From assembly GCA_903939355.1 (NCBI GenBank), contig CAJAHC010000307.1, forward strand, positions 1-6,241: a DNA stretch of 6,241 bases, in the 5' to 3' direction. The notes below the pieces were generated by a model. It did not search any database. It was not told the origin of the DNA and saw only the letters and a list, made by a program, of their open reading frames with translations. The DNA comes from an uncultured Methylococcaceae bacterium (GTDB lineage: Bacteria > Pseudomonadota > Gammaproteobacteria > Methylococcales > Methylomonadaceae). This document shows, in pieces, positions 1-6,241 of this stretch (its first letter is position 1; each line of letters starts with the position of its first letter). Both the position numbers and the translations under genes were made by a program.

Positions 1-284
1 GTTACCGTATCTACCCAAGGTAGTGACGAAACTACAGTGTGTATCGTTTGCATATCCACATCAAAAAAACTAGTCATCACCAATGGCTGTAAAACTGTTT
101 TTATTTCATTCTTACTGAGATATTGAAAAACACCCTCAGTTCTTACGTATTTAATTGCTAGAGAGGTTTTTTTAATCGTTAACGATCTGAGACGCCCTCT
201 CGTTTCCTCTTCATACCCGACTAGACCGACCAGAATCAATAAGGCCAATCCGATCACTAAGTGTTTGGTGTCTATATTAGCCAT
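1..284 (-). CDS. ftsQ: Cell division protein FtsQ, N-terminal part (3' end cut by window)
   Basis: FtsQ is a bitopic inner-membrane divisome protein. In known systems it recruits FtsB and FtsL through its periplasmic part. I translated the minus strand from the ATG at 284 and obtained 94 residues before the window edge. It begins [21 protein letters not shown] very short cytoplasmic tail of about 8 residues is followed by one hydrophobic segment (about 9-24). A periplasmic POTRA-like region starts near residue 40, with EGVFQYLSKNEIKTVL, then SFFDVDM and SSLPWVDTV, which match the POTRA pattern of gammaproteobacterial FtsQ. The start is well fixed: it overlaps the murB-ddl stop as TAATG, and an in-frame TAG lies four codons upstream with no other start codon between. 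No good Shine-Dalgarno precedes it, so reinitiation after murB-ddl is the likely mode of translation. The position after ddl is the usual one for ftsQ. The C-terminal beta domain lies outside the window. Confidence 0.93.
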   Translation of the reverse strand, partial: MANIDTKHLVIGLALLILVGLVGYEEETRGRLRSLTIKKTSLAIKYVRTEGVFQYLSKNEIKTVLQPLVMTSFFDVDMQTIHTVVSSLPWVDTV

Positions 285-2077
285 TAGGTAAAACTAGTTT
301 CCAATATACGCCATACCAATTCTTCAAAATTGATACCGGCTTGTTTTGCAGCCATTGGCACTAGACTATGATCAGTCATGCCAGGTACGGTATTAATCTC
401 GATTAATTGATATTGTCCAGAATCATCCATAAATACATCGACTCTTGCCCAACCTTTTGCACCAACCACCTTATTGGCAGTTACTGCCAAGTCCTTAAGA
501 AACTGCTCTTGAGTTTGATTTAAACCAGATGGGCAATGATATTGCGTTGTTGTCGAGTTATATTTTGCTTCGTAATCATAAAAAGTATTTGGAGTTTCAA
601 GACGAATGACGGGTAATGCCTCATTATTCAAAACCGCAACAGTATATTCTTTGCCAGTAACCCAGCTTTCAGCATAAACTTCACAACGAAACTCTAATGC
701 TATTAGCAGTGCTTTAAGTAATTCTTCTCGATTACTTGCTTTGCTCATACCTAAGCTGGAACCTTCCTGAGCAGGTTTGACAATAACAGGAAAGCCGAGG
801 CTTTCAATACAAGCGTCAAGGTCACTTTCATTTTTCAACAAATGCCATTTTGGTGTTACCAGACCATAGCCTTGCCAGCATAATTTTGTTCGAAGTTTAT
901 CCATTGTTAACCCAGATGCCATGACTCCACTTCCAGTATAAGGAATACCCATGGTTTCTAGCACACCTTGAAGTACACCATCTTCCCCGCCGCGACCATG
1001 AATAATGTTGAACACACGATCTACTTTTATTCCACTTAAGGCTTCGATGAGGTTATCTGTTACATCAATGGCAATTGCATCTACGCCTTTACGAATTAAT
1101 GCTTCATAAACGGCTGCTCCGCTTCTTAGGGAAACAGCCCTTTCAGCCGCTGAGCCACCCATCAAAACAGCAACACGGCCGAATTTTTCTGGATTATCTT
1201 CGGTTTTTTTAAAGTTACCTACCATACATACCTCAGTCTGCAAATCCACACCTTGATGTTCCTTTACTTTTTGTTGTACATGATGAATTAACTGTTCGAT
1301 ATCTGATGCACTAGAATTACCTGTGTTTACGATAAAATTGGCATGCTTTTCGGAAACAGATGCACCTCCAATTGCATACCCTTTTAGTCCTGATTCTTCT
1401 ATCAAGCGTGCCGCATAATCCCCGTCTGGATTTTTAAATACCGATCCACAACTAGGCTGGTTGGTAGGCTGTGTTTTCGCACGTTTGTCTAAAAAGGATT
1501 TTATTTTCTGATAGCTAGCCTCGACATTACCTTTAGGTAATTCTAATTGGCAACTTAAAAACCATTGGTTTTCTATATTTTTTACACAGCGGTAACTTAC
1601 ATTGAAATCTGCACGAGATCTTAACGATATATTTCCCGAAGGATCTACCATTTCTACTTGCTTAACAATGTTCCACATTTCTCCGTCAAAAGCACCGGCG
1701 TTCATTTTTAAGGCTCCTCCAATTGTCCCTGGAATGCCTGCTAAAAATTCAGCACCAATTAGACCCTTTTCTGCGCAAAAGCGAGCTACATGAGCACAAG
1801 GTATTCCTGCCTCTGCATAAACTAAGCCTTCTTCAGAAAGTTTTATTTCTTTTAGGCGTCCTTTAGTATTAATAACGGTACCTTGTATTCCCCCATCTCT
1901 GATTAATAAATTACTACCTAAGCCCATCCAAAATAAAGGTTCAGATGCGGGTAAAGTTTTTAAAAATTCACATAAATCTTGTTTATCAAAAGGAATATAT
2001 AGGCGTTCAGCTGGGCCTCCTACACGCCAACTAGTATATTTGGCAAGTATTTCATTGTGTAATAATTTACCTTTCAT
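284..2077 (-). CDS. murB-ddl: Fused UDP-N-acetylenolpyruvoylglucosamine reductase (MurB) and D-alanine--D-alanine ligase (Ddl)
   Basis: This is a 597-residue cytoplasmic protein joining two peptidoglycan precursor enzymes. Residues 1-287 are a complete MurB, the FAD/NADPH reductase that makes UDP-MurNAc. It shows [10 protein letters not shown] (15-24), [12 protein letters not shown] (52-63), [17 protein letters not shown] (114-130), Y162-R163, [10 protein letters not shown] (208-217, with S212 as likely proton donor) and the C-terminal glutamate E282. The short length and [10 protein letters not shown] point to the type II MurB class, not the longer E. coli type. Residues 298-597 are a complete ATP-grasp Ddl close to Ddl[12 protein letters not shown] (E312), HGRGGEDG (360-367), [14 protein letters not shown] (433-446), FYDYEAKY (499-506), R545, D547, E560 and N562. 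Tyr506 fits D-Ala-D-Ala rather than D-Ala-D-lactate synthesis. The linker (about 288-297) is short and charged. The ATG overlaps the murC stop as ATGA, and no clear Shine-Dalgarno precedes it. Separate murB and ddl genes are the usual arrangement. Confidence 0.95.
   Translation of the reverse strand: MKGKLLHNEILAKYTSWRVGGPAERLYIPFDKQDLCEFLKTLPASEPLFWMGLGSNLLIRDGGIQGTVINTKGRLKEIKLSEEGLVYAEAGIPCAHVARFCAEKGLIGAEFLAGIPGTIGGALKMNAGAFDGEMWNIVKQVEMVDPSGNISLRSRADFNVSYRCVKNIENQWFLSCQLELPKGNVEASYQKIKSFLDKRAKTQPTNQPSCGSVFKNPDGDYAARLIEESGLKGYAIGGASVSEKHANFIVNTGNSSASDIEQLIHHVQQKVKEHQGVDLQTEVCMVGNFKKTEDNPEKFGRVAVLMGGSAAERAVSLRSGAAVYEALIRKGVDAIAIDVTDNLIEALSGIKVDRVFNIIHGRGGEDGVLQGVLETMGIPYTGSGVMASGLTMDKLRTKLCWQGYGLVTPKWHLLKNESDLDACIESLGFPVIVKPAQEGSSLGMSKASNREELLKALLIALEFRCEVYAESWVTGKEYTVAVLNNEALPVIRLETPNTFYDYEAKYNSTTTQYHCPSGLNQTQEQFLKDLAVTANKVVGAKGWARVDVFMDDSGQYQLIEINTVPGMTDHSLVPMAAKQAGINFEELVWRILETSFT
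1194..1210 (-). other. A7 run in the MurB-Ddl linker with a -1 frame stop just after it
   Basis: The minus strand reads AAA AAA A (1210-1204) across linker codons K290, K291 and the first base of T292. A one-base backward slip at K291 would read AAC CGA AGA TAA, ending at 1196-1194. That would give a MurB of 294 residues ending in KKNRR. The run is in the linker and outside both catalytic domains. It is not a canonical X XXY YYZ heptamer, and seven A residues are only modestly slippery, so this is a candidate and not a demonstrated frameshift site. It is also a place where a sequencing indel would alter the fusion call. Confidence 0.3.
1223..1234 (-). promoter_or_regulatory. Possible internal ribosome binding site and start codon for a stand-alone Ddl
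   Basis: On the minus strand the sequence reads GAGG (1234-1231), five bases TATGT, then ATG (1225-1223). The ATG is codon 285 of the fusion and is in frame with Ddl. Starting there would give a 313-residue Ddl with only about 13 residues ahead of the conserved [11 protein letters not shown], a normal length for DdlB. The same bases also encode MurB residues T281 to M285, including the likely catalytic E282, so the GAGG may exist only for coding reasons. Spacing and sequence are good for a bacterial start, but its use is inference. Confidence 0.4.
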
Positions 2078-3540
2078 GTGAGCAGGGGCAGTGGAGATGA
2101 AACTCTATTTTCTAGGGCTTCAGTGAGTAATTTAGGTAGTTGAGTAGCAAACTGTCCAACATTACCTGCTCCCATAGTCAGAATCACATCTTCTGGTTTG
2201 ACGATCCCCGCCAAAATGGTTGGTAATTCTTGCCAACCATCAACGAATATTGGATCAACTTGAGCACGCATACGAATAGCACGGCTTAATGCTCTGCCAT
2301 CGGCACCAGTAATTACCGTTTCACCTGCAGGATATACATCCATTAAAATTAATACGTTTACAGTGGATAATATCTGCACAAAATCTTCAAATAAATCTCG
2401 TGTACGTGTATATCGATGCGGTTGGAAAATAATCACCGAACGTCTTTCTGGCCAGGCTTGATGGAGGGCTTCCAGAGTGGCAGAAATTTCTTTTGGGTGA
2501 TGACCATAGTCATCAACCAGTGTTAATTTTCCACCATCGATAGCTAAGTCACCATTAACCTGAAATCGTCTACCTACACCCTTAAATACAGCAAGACTAC
2601 TAATGATTGCATCATCAGAAACTGCCAGTTTAGTTGCTACAGCAATAGCGGCTAGTGAATTAAGCATATTATGCCAACCGGGCATATTTAACGTTACACG
2701 CAACAATGGATAGTTATCTTTACGCAAAACACTATAAGTTGTGAGCATTCCGTTTTGTGAAATATCTACAGCGCGAATGTCAGCGTCTTCATGAACTCCA
2801 TATGTAATAACAGGCTTGGATATTTTTGGCAGAATCTCTCTAATACCCTCATCATCAAGACACATCACTGCTAAGCCATAAAAAGGTAGGTGATGTAAAA
2901 ACTCTATGAACGTATCTTTTAATCTTTGATAATTGTTTTGATATGTTTCCATATGATCTTGGTCTATATTTGTCACGACCGCTATCATTGGTTGAAGATA
3001 TAAAAAAGAAGCATCGCTTTCATCAGCTTCAGCTACTAAATAGTTCCCCAGTCCTAATTTGGCGTTACTGCCCGAGCTGTTTAAACGACCGCCAATAACA
3101 AATGTTGGGTCAAGCCCACCTTCTGCAAGCATACTTGCTGTTAAACTGGTAGTAGTGGTTTTGCCATGTGTGCCTGCAACTGCTATTCCAAAACGAAAAC
3201 GCATCAACTCAGCAAGCATTTCTGCACGGGGAATTACAGGGATTCTATTTAGATAAGCTTGATCAATTTCTTCATTACTGCGATCTATGGCAGTTGATGC
3301 AACTACAACATCAACACTTGTGACATTGTCACGATTATGACCAATAGTAATGTTTACCCCTAAGGTTGCAAGTCGTTCAGTGACTGAACTTTCTTTTATG
3401 TCAGAACCTGAAACTACATAGCCGAGATTTGATAAAACTTCTGCTATTCCACTCATGCCAGTACCGCCCACACCAACAAAATGTATGCGTTTTATATTGC
3501 CTAATGTTGATGCAATATGTGCATTTGTGGGCATTTTCAT
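2074..3540 (-). CDS. murC: UDP-N-acetylmuramate--L-alanine ligase (MurC)
   Basis: MurC is a cytoplasmic ATP-dependent Mur ligase that adds L-alanine to UDP-MurNAc, the product of MurB encoded just downstream. The 488-residue protein is of normal family length and complete. The N-terminal UDP-binding domain has GVGGTGMSG (23-31). The central ATPase domain has the P-loop GTHGKTTT (123-130, K127), EADESD (171-176) and NIDQDHME (191-198). Near the start of the C-terminal domain are GVGRRFQ (321-327), DDYGHHP (343-349) and QPHRYTRT (373-380), followed by GAGNVG (457-462). The DDYGHHP and HRYTRT motifs separate MurC from MurD, MurE and MurF. The start at 3540 overlaps the murG stop as ATGA and is preceded by GAGG (3551-3548) at seven bases. 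A second ATG two codons in (3534) is an alternative start that would barely change the protein. The stop overlaps the murB start as ATGA. Confidence 0.98.
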   Translation of the reverse strand: MKMPTNAHIASTLGNIKRIHFVGVGGTGMSGIAEVLSNLGYVVSGSDIKESSVTERLATLGVNITIGHNRDNVTSVDVVVASTAIDRSNEEIDQAYLNRIPVIPRAEMLAELMRFRFGIAVAGTHGKTTTTSLTASMLAEGGLDPTFVIGGRLNSSGSNAKLGLGNYLVAEADESDASFLYLQPMIAVVTNIDQDHMETYQNNYQRLKDTFIEFLHHLPFYGLAVMCLDDEGIREILPKISKPVITYGVHEDADIRAVDISQNGMLTTYSVLRKDNYPLLRVTLNMPGWHNMLNSLAAIAVATKLAVSDDAIISSLAVFKGVGRRFQVNGDLAIDGGKLTLVDDYGHHPKEISATLEALHQAWPERRSVIIFQPHRYTRTRDLFEDFVQILSTVNVLILMDVYPAGETVITGADGRALSRAIRMRAQVDPIFVDGWQELPTILAGIVKPEDVILTMGAGNVGQFATQLPKLLTEALENRVSSPLPLLT

Positions 3541-4613
3541 GACCGTGCCTCAGCAATACAAAAATTCGCAACAACGGTTGTTGAATCGAGACGTGCACAG
3601 TTTTGGGCAGCTACACTCATGTCTTGCAGTTTACCAAGGGCTTCAGTTATATAAGTTGCAAGCGTTACAGCATTTAAATCATGTTGCATCAACATTAAGC
3701 CGGCACCAGCATCTGTTAAATAATGAGCGTTAGCAGTTTGGTGATCATCAATAGCACTGGGTAACGGTATTAAAATAGTTGGCACACCGATAGCTGCAAC
3801 TTCACTTATGGTCATAGCACCGGCTCTACAAATAACTAAATCAGCCCAAGTATAAGCGGCGACCATATCATCGATAAAAGCACTGGTTTCAGCGTTGATG
3901 TTTAATTTTTTATAGCTATTTTTAACCTGTTCAAGCATAGCTTCACCAGTTTGGTGTTTTATTTCTATAGTTGGCTTTGCTAAAGTAGTTTTTTGTAATT
4001 GGATAATAGCCTTGGGTACAATTTCATTTAATATTTGTGCGCCTTGACTACCTCCAACTATCAAAAGTTTGATATTGTCAGGAGATTGTTGGCGTTTAAT
4101 TGTTGGCGCGGCAAGAAACTGTTTTCTTAATGGATTTCCAGTACATTTTGCATTGGTTGTCCTTTTGAAACTATTAGGAAAGGCTTCTAATGTTTGATTA
4201 GCGAAATGAGTTAATACACGATTAGTAGTGCCGGGAATTCTATTTTGCTCATGGATAATCAATGGGATACCTAAAAGTTTAGCCATTAAGCCACCAGGAC
4301 CTGCTACAAATCCTCCCATCCCCAAAACCACATTAGGTTTACGTTGACGTAATATTTTATTAGCTTGGAAACAGGCCTTAAATAAGCTTAATACAGCAGA
4401 TGCTTTTGATGCTATGCCTTTACCTCGCAAACCTGCAACTGACAGCCAGTCAATCTCAATGCCTTGTTCAGGAATAACTCGACTTTCCAAACCTTTTTGG
4501 GTTCCTAACCAGCTCACTTGCCAGCCTTTTTCGATTAACAGTTCTGCAACTGCCAAAGCAGGAAAAACATGTCCACCTGTTCCTCCAGCCATTATGACTA
4601 TGCGCTTTGCCAT
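3537..4613 (-). CDS. murG: UDP-N-acetylglucosamine--undecaprenyl-pyrophosphoryl-MurNAc-pentapeptide GlcNAc transferase (MurG)
   Basis: MurG is a peripheral GT-B glycosyltransferase on the cytoplasmic face of the inner membrane. It transfers GlcNAc to lipid I to make lipid II. The 358-residue protein is of normal length. It shows the first glycine loop GGTGGH (10-15, H15), a second glycine-rich stretch [11 protein letters not shown] (98-108), HEQN (121-124), the third loop GGSQGA (187-192), and [10 protein letters not shown] (262-271) with E271 as the likely UDP-GlcNAc ribose-binding residue, then DDHQTANA (289-296). The reading frame stays open for 64 codons upstream inside ftsW, but homologues begin at [11 protein letters not shown]. 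This ATG at 4613 has a strong Shine-Dalgarno (AAAGGAAAGG, 4628-4619) five bases away, so I chose it. The gene overlaps the end of ftsW by 16 bases and the start of murC by 4. Its product, lipid II, is the substrate of FtsW encoded just upstream. Confidence 0.97.
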   Translation of the reverse strand: MAKRIVIMAGGTGGHVFPALAVAELLIEKGWQVSWLGTQKGLESRVIPEQGIEIDWLSVAGLRGKGIASKASAVLSLFKACFQANKILRQRKPNVVLGMGGFVAGPGGLMAKLLGIPLIIHEQNRIPGTTNRVLTHFANQTLEAFPNSFKRTTNAKCTGNPLRKQFLAAPTIKRQQSPDNIKLLIVGGSQGAQILNEIVPKAIIQLQKTTLAKPTIEIKHQTGEAMLEQVKNSYKKLNINAETSAFIDDMVAAYTWADLVICRAGAMTISEVAAIGVPTILIPLPSAIDDHQTANAHYLTDAGAGLMLMQHDLNAVTLATYITEALGKLQDMSVAAQNCARLDSTTVVANFCIAEARS

Positions 4614-5773
4614 CTTGACCTTTCCTTTGGCATACTTGCATTTATCTCGGTGACTTCGCTTTGTATCCGAAATATTAATGCAACTGCACAACACATGATC
4701 ATCATACTGCCACCTCCATAACTCATTAGCGGCAAAGTCAATCCTTTGGTAGGTAAAATTCCCATGTTGACGCCCATATTGACGAATGATTGGAAGCCAA
4801 ACCATATTCCCAATCCATAGGCAATAAATGCAGAAAAATGTTCATCCGCTTTTTCCGCAGCTGCTGCGATTTCAAAAGTACGCCATACTAATAAAGCAAA
4901 TAAACCAATAACAGTTAGTACACCTAAAAGCCCAAGTTCTTCAGCAATCACTGAGAATAAAAAATCAGTATGAGCTTCTGGTAAATAAAATAATTTTTGG
5001 ATCCCACTACCTAAGCCCACGCCTACCCATTCACCACGCCCAAATGAAATGAGTGCGTGAACTAACTGATAACCGGTATCTTTTGCATCAGCCCAAGGAT
5101 TTAAGAAACTAGTTACTCTTTTCATACGGTAAGGCTCAAAATATACTAACAAGGCCGCAAGTACAGAACCAGATGATAACAATATTATGAATGGAGACAG
5201 TCGTGCACCAGCTAAAAACATAATACCCATAGCAATAATCATTATTACGACAGCAGAGCCAAAATCGGGCTCCATTAGTAGTAATATGCAAGCACCTGAA
5301 AATAAAATTATGGGCTTGAATAAAGCAAATATAGATTTACGTATCGATTCTTGATGTCTAGTGACATAACCAGCCATATAGATGACTGAAAAAAACTTTA
5401 CTACTTCTGATACTTGTACTCGCATGCCAAAAATTGATAACCATCGAGTACTGCCGTTAACTTTTACTCCCAATCCAGGCACCAGCACAACAATCAATAA
5501 TAATATTCCAAATATAAATAACCACTGACCTGATTTTTCCCAAACTCGGATGGGAGTGAGTGCTACACAAATACCTAAAATTAATCCTAGAGCGATATGT
5601 AATGACTGTCTGATGGGGTAATGTAAACTGTTACCAGTTTCTTTTATGCCCAAATGCAACGATGATGATGCCATCATGACATATCCAATGGCCAATAGGC
5701 TGGCAGATACAATCACTAGTAAGGGGTCAAAATGAAAGCGCCCAAGTAATGAATTTTTCACATGCTTTTTCAT
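4598..5773 (-). CDS. ftsW: Septal peptidoglycan glycosyltransferase FtsW (SEDS family)
   Basis: FtsW is a multispanning inner-membrane SEDS protein. With its partner transpeptidase FtsI it polymerises lipid II into septal glycan. The 391-residue protein is of normal length, slightly shorter than E. coli FtsW at the N-terminus. About ten hydrophobic segments can be seen, for example near 18-37, 56-74, 83-100, 171-189, 193-211, 272-297 and 347-369. SEDS signatures include VNGSTRWLSI (105-114), QVSEVVKF (120-127), MEPDFGSA (167-174), GYQLVHALISFGRGEW (234-249), YLPEAHTDF (263-271) and PLMSYGGGSMM (348-358). D270 in HTDF matches the catalytic aspartate known from E. coli FtsW (D297). The position between murD and murG supports FtsW over RodA. 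The ATG at 5773 overlaps the murD stop as ATGA and has AGGG (5785-5782) eight bases upstream. Confidence 0.97.
   Translation of the reverse strand: MKKHVKNSLLGRFHFDPLLVIVSASLLAIGYVMMASSSLHLGIKETGNSLHYPIRQSLHIALGLILGICVALTPIRVWEKSGQWLFIFGILLLIVVLVPGLGVKVNGSTRWLSIFGMRVQVSEVVKFFSVIYMAGYVTRHQESIRKSIFALFKPIILFSGACILLLMEPDFGSAVVIMIIAMGIMFLAGARLSPFIILLSSGSVLAALLVYFEPYRMKRVTSFLNPWADAKDTGYQLVHALISFGRGEWVGVGLGSGIQKLFYLPEAHTDFLFSVIAEELGLLGVLTVIGLFALLVWRTFEIAAAAEKADEHFSAFIAYGLGIWFGFQSFVNMGVNMGILPTKGLTLPLMSYGGGSMMIMCCAVALIFRIQSEVTEINASMPKERSRWQSA
4619..4628 (-). promoter_or_regulatory. Ribosome binding site of murG
   Basis: The minus strand reads AAAGGAAAGG, then five bases TCAAG, then the ATG at 4613. 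It lies inside the 3' end of ftsW. It is the strongest Shine-Dalgarno sequence I examined among the gene starts here, and it decides the murG start over the in-frame codons further upstream. It also suggests that murG is initiated independently and not only by coupling to ftsW. Confidence 0.8.
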
Positions 5774-6241
5774 GTAAGCAACCCTAATACTGCTTTAGAA
5801 AATTGATTGCCCCTGTCTTGGTAGTTTTTATATTGATCCAAGCTGGCACAAGCAGGAGATAACAAAACACTATCACCACTTTCCGCAATGCGGGCACAAA
5901 TATTTACTGCTTCAACCATATTTTTGGCAAGATATACAGGGACGCAATTATTGATGGCCTGTTCTATCAGGTCAGCATCTTTACCCATTAACACTACATT
6001 TTTTGTTTTTTCTTCAATAACGGGCTTCAATTCACTCATGTCAGCCCCTTTAGCATCGCCACCGGCGATTAAAATAATCTTACGATCATACCCTTCTAGT
6101 GCAGCAATGCAGGCACCAATATTGGTTGCCTTTGAGTCGTTTACCCAAGTAACTCCTTGTATTTCTGCGACTCGTTGCATTCTATGATCCAAGCCTTTAA
6201 ATTTTTTTAAGGCATTACACATAGCTTGTTTATCCAAACCA
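5770..6241 (-). CDS. murD: UDP-N-acetylmuramoylalanine--D-glutamate ligase (MurD), C-terminal part (5' end cut by window)
   Basis: MurD is the cytoplasmic Mur ligase that adds D-glutamate to UDP-MurNAc-L-Ala, the product of MurC. Only the last 156 residues are present, roughly the C-terminal third of a protein usually near 440-460 residues. The visible part begins at the end of the central ATPase domain with KKFKGLDHRMQ and continues through the C-terminal domain: NDSKATNIGA (34-43 of the visible part), LIAGGDAKGADMS (57-69) and LLSPACASLDQYKNY (126-140). These are distinctive MurD motifs. The frame stays open to the window edge. The TTG at 6237 is an internal leucine codon, not the start, which lies beyond 6241. 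The TGA stop overlaps the ftsW start as ATGA. Confidence 0.97.
   Translation of the reverse strand, partial: GLDKQAMCNALKKFKGLDHRMQRVAEIQGVTWVNDSKATNIGACIAALEGYDRKIILIAGGDAKGADMSELKPVIEEKTKNVVLMGKDADLIEQAINNCVPVYLAKNMVEAVNICARIAESGDSVLLSPACASLDQYKNYQDRGNQFSKAVLGLLT

Noticed and set aside
3320..3332. Small inverted repeat GTGAC-ATT-GTCAC
   Set aside because: It has five-base arms inside conserved murC coding sequence, with no promoter or gene start nearby. It is best explained by chance.
3401..3598. 65-residue minus-strand frame across the murG/murC junction
   Set aside because: It runs in another frame over the end of murG and the start of murC, and its translation shows no recognisable domain.
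3646..3652. TATATAA on the minus strand as a possible -10 element for murC
   Set aside because: No -35-like hexamer is found at suitable spacing, and it lies within murG coding DNA that is AT-rich throughout.
4614..4805. 64-codon in-frame extension upstream of murG, giving a 422-residue protein
   Set aside because: It lies inside the ftsW coding region, lacks similarity to MurG, and the ATG at 4613 has a strong Shine-Dalgarno and begins at the conserved MurG N-terminus.
1602..6187. Plus-strand open frames at 1602-1793, 3059-3256, 3455-3733, 4414-4653 and 5888-6187
   Set aside because: Each lies antisense to a well-supported gene, and none shows a recognisable domain. They look like frame shadows of the minus-strand genes.
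5770..6237. A short 155-residue MurD starting at 6237
   Set aside because: The codon at 6237 is TTG inside a conserved part of MurD, and the frame is open to the window edge. The gene is cut by the window and not truncated.

Overview
The window is a gene-dense stretch of a bacterial dcw (division and cell wall) cluster, read entirely on the minus strand. In transcription order, from high to low coordinates, it runs murD (3' part only), ftsW, murG, murC, a fused murB-ddl gene, and ftsQ (5' part only). Gene order, the Ddl motifs and the FtsW, FtsQ and MurG signatures all look gammaproteobacterial. The DNA is AT-rich by eye. murB lies inside the cluster, between murC and ddl. This is common outside the enterobacteria, whereas E. 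coli keeps murB elsewhere. I cannot name a genus with confidence.

Layout: there is no intergenic DNA. murD/ftsW, murG/murC and murC/murB each share a 4-base ATGA stop-start overlap. ftsW and murG overlap by 16 bases. murB-ddl and ftsQ share one base in TAATG. This points to a single polycistronic transcript with translational coupling. I saw no convincing promoter, terminator, RNA gene, mobile element, repeat array or plus-strand gene.

Function: MurG makes lipid II from lipid I. MurB makes UDP-MurNAc, MurC adds L-Ala and MurD adds D-Glu. Ddl makes the D-Ala-D-Ala that MurF later attaches. FtsW polymerises lipid II at the septum, and FtsQ links early and late divisome proteins. Precursor synthesis and septal assembly are therefore encoded together.

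The notable departure is the 597-residue MurB-Ddl fusion. Both halves keep their recognisable catalytic residues. The linker region also carries a Shine-Dalgarno-like GAGG with an in-frame ATG suited to starting a stand-alone Ddl. Just after it is an A7 run where a -1 slip would meet a stop within four codons and release a stand-alone MurB. Whether the cell uses these signals cannot be told from sequence. Everything else is an ordinary, intact dcw segment.
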